A DNA stretch of 32,247 nt from an uncultured Collinsella sp. (GCA_934654585.1 CAKUGF010000021.1:1-32247); one strand, 5' to 3'. Shown: positions 1-11,233, counted from the stretch's first letter. Program-made: numbers and translations. Notes: generated by a model not told the origin, from the letters alone.

Positions 1-918
1 TTATTCTCCGAAATCGACGCATCCGGCGTCTTGGATCCTACGCTCGCCAAAAAGCGTACCGAGCGCATGCGCGAGAAGGAGGCCGCGGTCAAGCGCGGTG
101 ACAAGGCGGCGCTGGCACAGCTGCGCAGCGATGACCGCGCGAGTCAGGCCAAGCATATCGACCCGTTGTCCGAGGATGACCCTTCGGGTTCGCAGGTGAG
201 CCATACCATTACGAAGACCGCCATGGCTGTGGTCATTACCATCCTGGTGCTGATTGTTGGCATGCAGATTGGCTACGGCGTGATGCGCCGTTTGAACACC
301 GCAAACCTGTCCGAGAGCGTTTCGGTGGATACCGTTTCCACGGCGCTGAAGGGCGGCCTTGAGTGGGGCAACGGCTTTACGCAGTTCCCGCTCGACTTTA
401 CCGTCGACGAGGCCGACGAGCGAACGGGCACGGTAGAGGTGACGGTGCTGGATACGTCGTCTGCCAACGAGCTCGAGCTGTTGTCCAACGGGCAGATCCA
501 GGCGGCAGCGCTTGCGACCAACGCGCTGCTCAACGATAAAATCGATCGCGTGGTGTATAACGTGCACGCCTATATCGATGAGGACAGCAACATTCAGCAC
601 GATTCCTTCTTCGGCATGTTTCCCGCGCAGGGTCACCAGAGCGCCATTCTGACGTTTGTGTGGACCAAGAGCTCGTCGAACGCCACGAGCATCGACTGGA
701 AGATGCGTATCGTGAGCATGGACGATACGATTGCCGAGCGCATTCAAAAGCAGGTGAACTCGGTGTCGTCGCTAATCGAGGACCCGGCGGTGAGCCAGAC
801 CAAGATCACGGAAGAGAAGGCCGAGTGCGATCTGGAGCATCGCCTGCACGGCCGCGAGATCTTCCGCGGCGGCAAGCCCGACCGCACGCCGTCCGATCTG
901 CTGGAGCAGGACAAATAA
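1..918 (+). CDS. Single-pass membrane protein of unknown function, 5' end outside window
   Basis: The reading frame is open from base 1 to the TAA at 916-918, so the true start may lie upstream. A TTG at 31 is the first possible start inside the window, but it has no clear ribosome binding site. The visible 305 residues begin with a charged, Lys/Arg/Glu-rich stretch, then one hydrophobic segment (about residues 72-94). A roughly 210-residue region follows that is probably outside the membrane and contains a mixed alpha/beta pattern. The C-terminus is charged. I do not recognise the family. A strong terminator follows directly, so this is the last gene of its transcript. The frame and codon use (G/C-ending codons) look genuine; the function is unknown. 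Confidence 0.7.
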   Translation, partial: LFSEIDASGVLDPTLAKKRTERMREKEAAVKRGDKAALAQLRSDDRASQAKHIDPLSEDDPSGSQVSHTITKTAMAVVITILVLIVGMQIGYGVMRRLNTANLSESVSVDTVSTALKGGLEWGNGFTQFPLDFTVDEADERTGTVEVTVLDTSSANELELLSNGQIQAAALATNALLNDKIDRVVYNVHAYIDEDSNIQHDSFFGMFPAQGHQSAILTFVWTKSSSNATSIDWKMRIVSMDDTIAERIQKQVNSVSSLIEDPAVSQTKITEEKAECDLEHRLHGREIFRGGKPDRTPSDLLEQDK

Positions 919-924
919 GAAGCC

Positions 925-965
925 ATCATCCCGCGTGAGCCAAGTGCCCGCGCGGGATGATTTTT
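925..965 (+). terminator. Rho-independent terminator
   Basis: An 11-bp perfect stem (925-935 with 951-961, ATCATCCCGCG and its complement) is followed by a T run at 961-965. It sits 6 nt after the stop codon of the first gene. Confidence 0.85.
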
Positions 966-974
966 CTGGATAGA

Positions 975-1011
975 GGGTAGCTAAAAGAGCCCCGTCCCAA
1001 ATTAGCTACCC
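975..1011. repeat. Hairpin with GGGACGGGG loop (minus strand), repeat-like
   Basis: A perfect 10-bp inverted repeat (GGGTAGCTAA at 975-984, TTAGCTACCC at 1002-1011) encloses a 17-nt loop. Read on the minus strand, the loop contains TTTGGGACGGGGC. This resembles the GGGGACAG loops of the other small hairpins in this window, with a different stem. It lies between the terminator of the first gene and the carA promoter region and has no T run of its own. Assignment to the hairpin family is an inference. Confidence 0.5.
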
Positions 1012-1021
1012 TAAAAACCAA

Positions 1022-1100
1022 TATGCATAGAAAGTCATAATTATCATTTCGTAAACATTTCGATGAAATTAACGCCATGGCACATACTTGCGGTTACAAT
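1022..1100 (+). promoter_or_regulatory. carA promoter region with tentative ARG-box-like site
   Basis: This AT-rich stretch precedes carA. TACAAT at 1095-1100 is a fair -10 candidate and would start transcription just before the PyrR-type leader hairpin; no good -35 lies at the right distance. At 1024-1037 the sequence TGCATAGAAAGTCA has the form TGnAT-N4-AnTCA. That resembles an arginine repressor box with two mismatches, which would make sense because carbamoyl phosphate also feeds arginine synthesis. This site is a weak match and is offered only as a candidate. Confidence 0.25.
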
Positions 1101-1121
1101 ACCGCGAGGCCTAACTACCAA

Positions 1122-1154
1122 CCTTTAAGCCGGTCCAGAGAGACCGGGAAGGAG
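1122..1154 (+). promoter_or_regulatory. PyrR-binding-loop leader overlapping the carA ribosome binding site
   Basis: The upper stem CCGGTC (1130-1135) pairs with GACCGG (1142-1147) and closes a hexaloop CAGAGA (1136-1141). This agrees with the CNGNGA hexaloop known from PyrR-binding RNAs of pyr operons. Below it, CCTT (1122-1125) can pair with AAGG (1149-1152), leaving an internal bulge as in the known sites. The lower stem takes in the Shine-Dalgarno GGAAGGAG (1147-1154), five to seven bases before the carA ATG. No terminator or antiterminator lies between hairpin and start. The likely mechanism is therefore translational repression by PyrR when UMP is high, as described for actinobacterial pyr genes. 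pyrR itself is not in the window. Confidence 0.75.
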
Positions 1155-1158
1155 AATT

Positions 1159-2589
1159 ATGGCGAACAACCATACTGCGGGCACTGCTGCCCGCACCTTC
1201 GCGCCCAGCGAGCTTTGCCAGCGCATGCTGGCCAAAACCAGCAAGGGAACCTGCGGTCCCTGCATCCTGTACCTTGAGGATGGGACCATTTTTTATGGAC
1301 GTGCATGCGGCGCCGAGGGCACCGCGACCGGCGAAGTCTGCTTCAACACCTCGCTCGAGGGCTACTTTGAAGTCATGACCGATCCGAGCTATGCCGGCCA
1401 AATCGTAACTATGACCTATCCGCAGATCGGCAACTACGGCATCGACGAGACCGACGTCCAGTCGGCCTTCCCCGGCGACGCCGCTCGTCCCGCGAGCGCT
1501 CCGGCCATGCGCGGCATGATCGTTCGTGACATGTGCGCCACGCCTTCCAACTGGCGCTCCGCCGTTAGCGTGCCGGAGTATCTGCGTGCCCACGGTATCG
1601 TCGCCATCGAGGGCGTCGATACCCGCGCCCTGGTGCGCCACCTGCGCGACAACGGTTCCAAGATGGGCATTATCTCGACCGAGATCTTCGACGTCGACGA
1701 GCTTGCCGAGCGTCTGGCCGCAGCACCCACGCTGGTGGGCGAGAACCTGGTCAAGACCGTGAGCTGCCCCGAGACACACGAGTTTGCAGCCGCCGATCTG
1801 CCCGCCACGCATGACTTTGCGCTCGCGGCCGCCGCTCCTGCCCGCCACAAGGTGGTTGCCTACGACTGCGGCGTGAAGCGCGGCATTCTGGAGGGCCTCG
1901 TCCGCGCCGGCTGCGACCTCACCGTCGTGCCGTGGGACACGCCCGCCCAGCAGGTCCTCGACATGAATCCCGACGGCGTCTTTTTGTCCAACGGCCCTGG
2001 CGACCCCGATGCCGTGGTGGAGACCTACGAGCAGGTGCAGCAGCTGATCGGTAAGGTACCGGTCTTTGGCATTTGCCTGGGTCACCAGATGATCAGCCTG
2101 GCCTGCGGCGCTCAGATGGAAAAGCTTAAGTTTGGCCACCGCGGTGGCAACCAGCCGGTTATGAACCTGGTGAGCCGTCGCGTGGAGATTACCGCGCAAA
2201 ACCACGGTTTTGGCCTGCTGTTCCCCAGCTTGGGCAAGCTTATCCCCGAGCTCTCCGGCGGCGAGACCGAGCATGCGGCCGATGGCGACCTGCGCGCCTG
2301 GGTGCGCCGCGGCATCGCGCCGGTCGTGATGAACGAGCGCTTCGGCCGCGTTCGCCTGACGCATGTGAACCTCAATGACGGCACCGCCGAGGGCATCCAG
2401 CTGCTCGACGCTCCGTGCTTCTCGGTCCAGTATCACCCCGAGGCCTCGCCCGGCCCCACCGATGCCCACTATCTCTTTACCGCCTTTACGCGACTCATGG
2501 ACGGCGAGGAGAACTATCTGGACATCGACACCGCGAAGGACCGCCTTGCCGGCTGGAATTTCGCCGAGACTGAGACCGAGGAGAACTAA
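1159..2589 (+). CDS. carA: Carbamoyl-phosphate synthase small (glutaminase) subunit CarA
   Basis: This subunit hydrolyses glutamine and passes ammonia to CarB for carbamoyl phosphate, the shared precursor of pyrimidines and arginine; cytoplasmic. The 476-residue product has the CarA N-terminal domain (about 35-190: [23 protein letters not shown]) and a class I glutamine amidotransferase domain. In the latter, the nucleophile is Cys306 in GICLGHQ and the His426/Glu428 pair lies in YHPEASPGP. The ATG at 1159 follows a strong GGAAGGAG that is part of a PyrR-type hairpin. The protein is about 100 residues longer than usual. It has an N-terminal extension of about 30 residues and an insertion of roughly 35 residues (about 352-396) between AQNHGF and [10 protein letters not shown]. 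carB starts one base after the stop. Family assignment is certain; the role of the insertion is unknown. Confidence 0.97.
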   Translation: MANNHTAGTAARTFAPSELCQRMLAKTSKGTCGPCILYLEDGTIFYGRACGAEGTATGEVCFNTSLEGYFEVMTDPSYAGQIVTMTYPQIGNYGIDETDVQSAFPGDAARPASAPAMRGMIVRDMCATPSNWRSAVSVPEYLRAHGIVAIEGVDTRALVRHLRDNGSKMGIISTEIFDVDELAERLAAAPTLVGENLVKTVSCPETHEFAAADLPATHDFALAAAAPARHKVVAYDCGVKRGILEGLVRAGCDLTVVPWDTPAQQVLDMNPDGVFLSNGPGDPDAVVETYEQVQQLIGKVPVFGICLGHQMISLACGAQMEKLKFGHRGGNQPVMNLVSRRVEITAQNHGFGLLFPSLGKLIPELSGGETEHAADGDLRAWVRRGIAPVVMNERFGRVRLTHVNLNDGTAEGIQLLDAPCFSVQYHPEASPGPTDAHYLFTAFTRLMDGEENYLDIDTAKDRLAGWNFAETETEEN

Positions 2590-2590
2590 C

Positions 2591-5905
<3,315 letters not shown>

Positions 5906-5917
5906 AGTGACCTGTCC

Positions 5918-6001
5918 GGCTGGGGCGGGAGCGGACGCTTTCTCTCGGAAACTGGGCTTCGCGAAGTTTTCCGAGAGAAAGGACCGTCTCCCGCCCCGGC
6001 C
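5918..6001. repeat. Long imperfect palindrome after carB
   Basis: GGCTGGGGCGGGAG (5918-5931) pairs with CTCCCGCCCCGGCC (5988-6001) with one G-U pair. Inside it, CTTTCTCTCGGAAA (5938-5951) pairs with a matching arm ending in GAGAGAAAG (5981). The loop is GC-rich and contains the small palindrome CTTCGCGAAG (5957-5966). The whole folds as one hairpin of about 84 nt. There is no T run, so it is not a classic terminator, though it may protect or end the carAB message. Its size and symmetry suggest a dispersed genomic repeat, which cannot be tested within one window. Confidence 0.7.
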
Positions 6002-6076
6002 TGCGGTGACTTGGCTGTGCCGTGTGCTGTCGAAGGGGCTTTGCGCGATGACTAGGGCTAAAGAGGATGCGGATGT

Positions 6077-6142
6077 CGGGTGAGGATTTTGTTCCTTGGG
6101 GAGCTTGGATTTGGGCTCTACGTGGGACGAAATCCTCGCCCG
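6077..6142. repeat. 19-bp stem-loop in the gap between carB and the ATPase gene
   Basis: The arms 6077-6095 and 6124-6142 pair over 19 positions, three of them G-U pairs. A smaller GAGC/GCTC stem (6101-6104 with 6115-6118) lies in the loop. No T run and no open reading frame are associated. Together with the palindrome at 5918-6001 it fills most of the 363-base gene-free stretch 5906-6268. It is either a repeat or a structured transcript of unknown role. Confidence 0.6.
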
Positions 6143-6160
6143 CGTCGTGCTTGCGATAGC

Positions 6161-6261
6161 TTGACAGGAATTATTACGCAAAATCTAAGATGTTTCAAAG
6201 ACGCGAAGTAGATGATATATTTTACTTCGCGTTTCCTAATGGTTTTGAATTTTGCGAAGTA
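6161..6261 (+). promoter_or_regulatory. Promoter and triple GCGAAGTA operator-like motif before the AAA ATPase gene
   Basis: A perfect TTGACA lies at 6161-6166 with a weaker TCTAAG/TAAGAT at 6184-6191. Downstream, ACGCGAAGTA (6201-6210) and its exact complement TACTTCGCGT (6223-6232) form an inverted repeat around an AT-rich centre. A third copy, GCGAAGTA in direct orientation (6254-6261), ends 7 bases before the ATG at 6269 and takes the place where a ribosome binding site should be. This arrangement suggests an operator or RNA hairpin that controls the ATPase gene. The binding protein is unknown. Confidence 0.5.
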
Positions 6262-6268
6262 GGTTGCC

Positions 6269-7480
6269 ATGAAGCTTATCGATCGCCCGTTCTACATGAG
6301 CAAGCTTTCCAAGGTGGCAGGTACGCCTGATATCAAGGTGATCACCGGAATCAGGCGATGCGGAAAATCGAAATTGCTTGAGGCGTTTGCCAGCCAACTT
6401 CATTCAAACGACCCCTTGGCCAACGTCATACACGTCAACTTCAATCTACTTGAGTTCGAGCCGTTGGCGGAATACCATGCGCTGCATACATATGTGGAAA
6501 AGCACTATATTGAGGGTTGCCGGAATATCGTCATGATCGACGAGGTCCAGATGTGTGAAGGGTTCGAGCGGGCTATCAACAATCTTCATGCGTCAGAGAA
6601 ATATGACATTTACATCACGGGGTCGAATGCCTTTCTTCTCTCAAGCGACCTCTCGACGTTGTTCACGGGAAGAACGGTGGAGATCGAGGTCTTTCCGTTT
6701 TCACTTGCGGAGTTCTCGGCGTATCACGAGATCACTTCTCCGGCCGAGGCCCTTGCTCGCTATGTCCGCGAGGGAGGAATGCCGGGTTCCTATATCTACC
6801 AGGACGAAAGGATGCGTTTCTCATACATCTCGGATGTGCTTGAAACTCTTATCCTGCGCGACATCAGACAAAAATATCGTATACGTAATGCAGAGCAGCT
6901 TAAACGTTCCTGCGAGTTCCTGATGGATAACGTCGGAAACATCTCTTCTCTCAAGGGGATGGCGGCCGAGCTGTCACGAGCGAACCTTAAGATAAGCGAC
7001 AAGACGCTGGCTGTGTATATCGACTACCTGTGTAATGCGTTTGCGTTCTACCGGTTTCGTCGCTTTGACGTCTCAGGAAAGAAATACCTGTCGACGGGAG
7101 ATAAATACTACCTGGCCGACCATTCGTTTCACTACGCCGCGCTTGGCACGAAAAAGCTCGATTTTGGCCATGTTTACGAGAATATGGTGGCAATCGAGCT
7201 TATGCGCCGCGGATGGGAAGTCTACGTGGGCGTTCTCTACCAAAAGGAAATAGACTTTGTCGCCATCAGGCGTGACCGCCGTGTCTATATCCAGGTGAGT
7301 GACGACATTTCCCAAGAAGCGACGCTTAAGCGTGAGCTTGATCCGCTGCGACGGATTCGAGACGCCTATCCCAAGTGCGTCATCGCCCGAACAGGGCACG
7401 AAACGACTGATTGGGATGGCATCAAGGTCGTCGACCTGGCACGATGGCTTATGGGTGAATCAGGCGAGCTGGCCGTCTAG
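6269..7480 (+). CDS. AAA-family ATPase with DUF4143 (nuclease-like) C-terminal domain
   Basis: The 403-residue protein starts with a P-loop ATPase of the AAA_14 type. Walker A is GIRRCGKS (27-34), Walker B is IVMIDE with Asp91-Glu92, and a sensor-like strand reads YITGSNA (about 115-121). The FPFSLAEF block that is typical of this family follows. The C-terminal third matches DUF4143 proteins: a conserved YENMVAIEL helix, then KEIDFVAI and VYIQVSDD, which recall a PD-(D/E)xK nuclease core with Gln where Glu is usual. Such proteins are abundant in gut bacteria, often as lone accessory genes, and their role is unresolved. Codon use is more AT-rich than in carB or purE, which suggests horizontal transfer. 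The start at 6269 is the first ATG of the domain; the usual purine-rich binding site is missing. Confidence 0.85.
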   Translation: MKLIDRPFYMSKLSKVAGTPDIKVITGIRRCGKSKLLEAFASQLHSNDPLANVIHVNFNLLEFEPLAEYHALHTYVEKHYIEGCRNIVMIDEVQMCEGFERAINNLHASEKYDIYITGSNAFLLSSDLSTLFTGRTVEIEVFPFSLAEFSAYHEITSPAEALARYVREGGMPGSYIYQDERMRFSYISDVLETLILRDIRQKYRIRNAEQLKRSCEFLMDNVGNISSLKGMAAELSRANLKISDKTLAVYIDYLCNAFAFYRFRRFDVSGKKYLSTGDKYYLADHSFHYAALGTKKLDFGHVYENMVAIELMRRGWEVYVGVLYQKEIDFVAIRRDRRVYIQVSDDISQEATLKRELDPLRRIRDAYPKCVIARTGHETTDWDGIKVVDLARWLMGESGELAV

Positions 7481-7710
7481 CACGCGATGACGCGGGCTGA
7501 AACGAACGAGCGAAGATTTCTAAACCCAGTAACGAAACAGCCCGTCACCCTCCGCAAACCTCCCATTCCAAACCAAATCAGCCAACGTACGTCATAGCAA
7601 TCCCCGGTAGGTCCCCGGGTGCCCGCAGGGACGGGAGCAGCTATACTACTCTCAGTAGTTAAGGGTCGCGGATTCGCTGCGTCACCGCTCTCAACAGGAG
7701 GTCTTTATTT
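7481..7710 (+). promoter_or_regulatory. Intergenic region with hairpin and candidate purE promoter
   Basis: After the ATPase stop, GGGCTG (7494-7499) and CAGCCC (7538-7543) can pair across a long loop. This may be a weak 3' structure or half of a repeat. Nearer purE, TATACT (7642-7647) is a good -10 candidate without a recognisable -35. The purE ribosome binding site is AGGAGG at 7696-7701, 9 nt before the ATG. No riboswitch fold was recognised. Confidence 0.4.
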
Positions 7711-8175
7711 ATGGCAGATCAGAAGCCGGTTGTCGGGATCATCATGGGCTCCAAGTCCGATCTGGGCATTATGGAAGGCTGCACCGCCGAGCTCGAGGCG
7801 CTGGGTGTGCCCTATGAGCTCGTGATCGCGAGCGCGCACCGCACGCCGGCGAAGGTCCACGAGTGGGCCTCGACTGCTGCCGACCGCGGCATCAAGGTGA
7901 TCATTGCCGCTGCCGGCAAGGCTGCTCACCTGGGCGGTGTCGTGGCTGCGTTTACCCCGCTGCCGGTTATCGGCGTGCCTATGAAGACAAGCGACCTGGG
8001 CGGCATGGATTCGCTGCTGTCGATGGTGCAGATGCCTTCGGGCGTGCCCGTTGCCTGCGTCGCCATCAATGGTGCTAAGAACGCCGCTATCTACGCCACG
8101 CAGATCCTGGGTGCCTGCGACCCCGAGTATCGCAAGGTTATCGAGAAGATGAAGCAGGAGATGGCTGACGCCTAG
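7711..8175 (+). CDS. purE: N5-carboxyaminoimidazole ribonucleotide mutase PurE
   Basis: PurE converts N5-CAIR to CAIR in purine synthesis. The 154-residue protein shows the family motifs: GSKSDLG near the start, SAHRTP (41-46) with the catalytic His43, TPLPVIGVP, and MDSLLSMVQMPSGVPVA. The length is normal for a stand-alone PurE. One detail is that the usual AHLPG loop reads AHLGG. purK, the partner that makes N5-CAIR, is not in this window, so either it lies elsewhere or this enzyme uses CO2 directly. The ATG at 7711 is preceded by AGGAGG. The sortase gene follows 36 nt downstream on the same strand and may be cotranscribed, though with no functional link. Confidence 0.95.
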   Translation: MADQKPVVGIIMGSKSDLGIMEGCTAELEALGVPYELVIASAHRTPAKVHEWASTAADRGIKVIIAAAGKAAHLGGVVAAFTPLPVIGVPMKTSDLGGMDSLLSMVQMPSGVPVACVAINGAKNAAIYATQILGACDPEYRKVIEKMKQEMADA

Positions 8176-8211
8176 GCGCCCTGCCGTCCCATTTGCAGCA
8201 TAAGGAGAGCC

Positions 8212-9210
8212 ATGTCCGACTATCAGGGAAAACGTTTTTCGGCTTCTCAGATTCCCGATCCATCCAAGTCGGGAGTCGGTCATGCGCCGCAGCAGGGCCG
8301 GACATCCTCTCCTCAGCAGCCACGTGCGCCGCGCCCCGTGACGCCGGCAAAGCATCGCCGCCAGGATACGCCGGCTGCGTATCGACCCTCGTCATACAGC
8401 ACGGCCAAGAAACCGCCCCGCTCTTCGTCGCACGCCGCGCCGTCGAGCCATGTCGAGCCGCCGCGCAAGAAGCGCCGCTCCGTCATCCCCATCCTGCTCA
8501 TCATCATCGGCATCGGCCTGATCGTTGCCGCCGCCGCCATCTTTATCAATGCGCAGATTGGTTACAAGCAGGCAAGCGAGTCGTATCAAAAGATCGAAAA
8601 GCAATATGTGAGCGACAAGGACGCCAGCGGTGTGCCAATCATCGACTTCAACGCGCTTGCTCAGACAAATCCCGAGGTTGTGGGCTGGATTTACGCGCCC
8701 GGAACCAATATCAACTATCCCGTGGTGCAGACTAACAACAACTCCAAGTACCTCAACACGCTGTTTGACGGCACGGCCAATGCTTCGGGCGCCATCTTTT
8801 TGGATAGCGACGATACCGCACCGGGCATGGTGGACCAGCAAACCACGATTTACGGCCACCACATGAACGACGGGTCGATGTTCAACGTGATTTCGGATAC
8901 GACCGATCAGGCGACGTTCGACAGCATGGAATACGTGTACTACATCACGCGCGACGCGACGTATAAGCTGCGCCCGCTGGCGACCAAGGTGGTCGAGGAT
9001 ACGTATGCCAAGGCGCGCACGCCCAATTTTGAGGGCGATGACGGGCTGAAGAATTACCTGTCCGAGATGCTCGAAGGTGCCTCTGCCGTGGCAAGCGACG
9101 CCACCGATCGCGCCGTTTCGGCAACCAAGGTCGTAACGCTCGTGACTTGCCGGTCGCTGTCGCTGAGCAACACGCGCGCCGTTATGGTGCTCACGCCGGT
9201 CGAGGAGTAA
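8212..9210 (+). CDS. Class B sortase
   Basis: Sortases cleave a C-terminal sorting signal and join the protein to the cell wall or to a pilin. This 332-residue protein has a Pro/Arg/Ser-rich cytoplasmic N-terminus of about 88 residues. One membrane segment follows (about 91-113), then an extracellular sortase domain. Motifs of class B are GWIYAPGTNINYPVVQ, IYGHHM with the catalytic His216, TLVTC with Cys313, and TRAVMV with Arg322. All three catalytic residues are present. A long basic cytoplasmic tail is unusual for class B enzymes. The ATG at 8212 follows AAGGAG. Three LxxTGD proteins in the same window (15413, 27999, 29806) are possible substrates, although no substrate gene is adjacent. 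The neighbour 39 nt downstream is a MoaE-like gene. Confidence 0.9.
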   Translation: MSDYQGKRFSASQIPDPSKSGVGHAPQQGRTSSPQQPRAPRPVTPAKHRRQDTPAAYRPSSYSTAKKPPRSSSHAAPSSHVEPPRKKRRSVIPILLIIIGIGLIVAAAAIFINAQIGYKQASESYQKIEKQYVSDKDASGVPIIDFNALAQTNPEVVGWIYAPGTNINYPVVQTNNNSKYLNTLFDGTANASGAIFLDSDDTAPGMVDQQTTIYGHHMNDGSMFNVISDTTDQATFDSMEYVYYITRDATYKLRPLATKVVEDTYAKARTPNFEGDDGLKNYLSEMLEGASAVASDATDRAVSATKVVTLVTCRSLSLSNTRAVMVLTPVEE

Positions 9211-9249
9211 GTTCTCGAGACAGGGATTGGAAAATCAGAGGGAGAAACG

Positions 9250-9666
9250 ATGCTTGAGAGTGGCAAATCGATGCCTTCGGTCGACGCTTGGCTTCGCGAG
9301 GCGAAGGCCGACGCTTCGGCAGCTGGCTGCGGTATGTACCTGACGCATAACGGCGTGGTACGCTCGACGCCCAAGTCCGAGGTGCGCGGGGTTGAGACCG
9401 ATGGAGTGGGGCCTGGACACAAGGTGGGCGGCATGGTGTTTGGCTACGACGCCGACAAGGTACAGGCCGCGATCAAGGCGACGCGTGCGATGCCGGGCAT
9501 CGGCTACGTGCGCGTGTGGCTGGCGAGCGGCGAGCTTGCCGTGGGTGACGATATCATGCTCGTGCTCATTGGCGGGGACATTCGCCCGCACGTGGTCGAC
9601 GCGCTGCAGGCGCTTGTCGGCACCATTAAAAATGAATGCGTGAGCGAGGTCGAGCGCGAGGCGTAA
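9250..9666 (+). CDS. MoaE-like molybdopterin synthase large-subunit family protein
   Basis: The 138-residue protein resembles the catalytic subunit of molybdopterin synthase. It has an early strand with NGVVRSTPK in the place of the GxVR motif. The later pattern VRVWLASGELAVGDDIMLVLIGGD corresponds to the HRxGxLxxGExxVxVxVxxxHR core, and a final Lys/Glu segment (IKNECVSEVE) stands at the place of the usual KxxxPIWKKE. Several family residues are replaced, and no moaD or other molybdenum cofactor gene is nearby. Activity is therefore uncertain, and it may be a divergent relative. The start at 9250 follows GAGGGAG (9238-9244). It ends before a strong bidirectional terminator. Confidence 0.55.
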   Translation: MLESGKSMPSVDAWLREAKADASAAGCGMYLTHNGVVRSTPKSEVRGVETDGVGPGHKVGGMVFGYDADKVQAAIKATRAMPGIGYVRVWLASGELAVGDDIMLVLIGGDIRPHVVDALQALVGTIKNECVSEVEREA

Positions 9667-9701
9667 GGCTCGGTCCACCGCGCGCCCTCAATAGAGAACA
9701 A

Positions 9702-9737
9702 AAGCCCGCCGGCAGCTTCTGAACTGCCGGCGGGCTT
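9702..9737. terminator. Bidirectional terminator between convergent genes
   Basis: A perfect 14-bp stem (AAGCCCGCCGGCAG at 9702-9715, complement at 9724-9737) has an 8-nt loop. The flanking A and T residues are short, but the placement between the MoaE-like gene and the converging membrane protein gene supports use in both directions. Confidence 0.8.
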
Positions 9738-9775
9738 CGTGTGCGTGGGTGGATGATTTGAGCCGGTATTGGGCG

Positions 9776-11005
9776 TTACACGCGGGTGGCGTCCTTGGGG
9801 CTCATGGTCATGCTCTGGAAGCGGTTTTCCATGTACTCGTTGTCGAAGTACTCGCCATAGAACTGCGCAACGGGGATATCCTGAACCGTGCCGTTTACGC
9901 GCTGGTACCAGTAGTCGAGCGACTGCAGCGTCATAACGCCGTCGACCAGCATAATGGCGGTAAAGATGACGGTGGCCGAGTAGCGACTCTTCCAGGGAAT
10001 CATGTTGATGAGCTTGAGCAGCCTCGGCAGCAGCAGCTTGATCCAGATGAGGCCGCCCAGGCCCCATAGGCAGGCAAAGCCCGTGCAGGTGCGTCCACCC
10101 GTGAGGACCACGAGCGGGTCGGGCATGCCGAACAGCGTTATGTGCGAGTAGCTCCACGAGACCACGCCAAACGCGGTCTGCATAAACCAGCCCACGAACA
10201 CCTCGAAGCTCGCGCCGAGCAAGGCGCTCACCAGGAAAATGATGACGGGGTTCTTTTTATAGAAGCGGTTGAGCACCATGGTCATAAGGACGGCACCAAA
10301 GCCGTAGATGGGGCTGAAGGGGCCAAACAGCATGCCGGCGCGGTCCTGGTAGACGCCGGGGTCGTCGACCGTCATGTGCCAGATGTCCTCGGCGATCAGG
10401 CCGAGCACGCAGCAGACGAAGAATACCCAGAACAGGTTGAAGTAGTTGAGCTTGATGTAGCCCTCGCCGGTTTCATCGCGGCCGAGCATGCCCTCTGCCG
10501 CGGCGTCGCGGTCGAGCATTTCCCGCAGGCGGCGCTGCAGTTCGCGCTCCTGGCGCAGCGTGGGATCGACGGTGGCTGAAAGCGCGATGAGTATACCGAG
10601 CTGAATAGCGGGACGAAGTAAGAAGAGCCCGATACCCTGGAGCATCACGTCGACCAAAAGCTCGACGACGGTGAATGCAATAAGGATGTAGGACAGGCGG
10701 GCGGCGTTGCGGCGCTGGTTTTTGATAAGGTCCAGGCCAAAGATAATCAGGATGACGGCACTTGCCGCAGAGAGCATGATGCCGGCGACGATGAGTCCAA
10801 CCGCGACCAGCATATTGTCGCCGAGCTTTTCGGCGGCGTTACCGTTGATGAGTGCGGTGATGACCTGCCACATAAAGGCGGCGACCGACGGGAGCGTGCC
10901 CACGCCGGACAGGATGCACAGGACGGCGTACACCTTAATGATGAGCGGGATCTTCTTGACCTCTGTGGCGCTGGGGACGCTGGGGTCGAGTTCATTTCGA
11001 TCCAT
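9776..11005 (-). CDS. Polytopic membrane protein of the CmpB family (putative ABC transporter permease)
   Basis: The 409-residue protein has four hydrophobic segments in its N-terminal half. A charged linker follows (RQERELQRRLREMLDRD, about 180-200), then a second membrane domain. The second domain has the features of family PF06541: FWVFFVCCVLGLIAEDIW, then GMLFGPFSPIYGFGAVL. Proteins of this family are annotated as putative ABC permeases, but a transport role is not proven, and no ATPase or binding protein lies next to it. The ATG complement is at 11003-11005, with GAAAGG upstream as ribosome binding site. It is divergent from purF and convergent with the MoaE-like gene, so it is probably a single-gene transcript. 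Confidence 0.8.
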   Translation of the reverse strand: MDRNELDPSVPSATEVKKIPLIIKVYAVLCILSGVGTLPSVAAFMWQVITALINGNAAEKLGDNMLVAVGLIVAGIMLSAASAVILIIFGLDLIKNQRRNAARLSYILIAFTVVELLVDVMLQGIGLFLLRPAIQLGILIALSATVDPTLRQERELQRRLREMLDRDAAAEGMLGRDETGEGYIKLNYFNLFWVFFVCCVLGLIAEDIWHMTVDDPGVYQDRAGMLFGPFSPIYGFGAVLMTMVLNRFYKKNPVIIFLVSALLGASFEVFVGWFMQTAFGVVSWSYSHITLFGMPDPLVVLTGGRTCTGFACLWGLGGLIWIKLLLPRLLKLINMIPWKSRYSATVIFTAIMLVDGVMTLQSLDYWYQRVNGTVQDIPVAQFYGEYFDNEYMENRFQSMTMSPKDATRV

Positions 11006-11031
11006 ACAGAACCTTTCTCGCTTTGATACAG

Positions 11032-11060
11032 GTTATAAGGATACGCTGCCGACCAGCCAA
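11032..11060 (-). promoter_or_regulatory. Promoter of the CmpB-family gene
   Basis: On the minus strand, TTGGCT (complement of 11055-11060) is followed after 17 nt by TATAAC (complement of 11032-11037). These match the -35 and -10 consensus at four and five positions. The start site would lie about 20 nt before the ATG at 11005. Confidence 0.5.
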
Positions 11061-11233
11061 AAGACAGGACGAACGTCCCAATTGCAACAATGTAACCCTC
11101 AACGGTGGGCGAGCCGCTGCGCTGGCGTCCATGTCGCGTAGCCAAATAAATGTTTGGTTACAAAACGGATAATTAGCTCGGTGGGCTTTTAAAAAGCGCT
11201 GCTCATGCGCGGGGGAGCGCGTCGCGCCGTGCG

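Noticed and set aside
2375..2590. Longer form of CarB overlapping carA
   Set aside because: The upstream part is the out-of-frame image of the carA end (Pro/Arg/Ser-rich), and the ATG at 2591 has a good binding site and the conserved family start.
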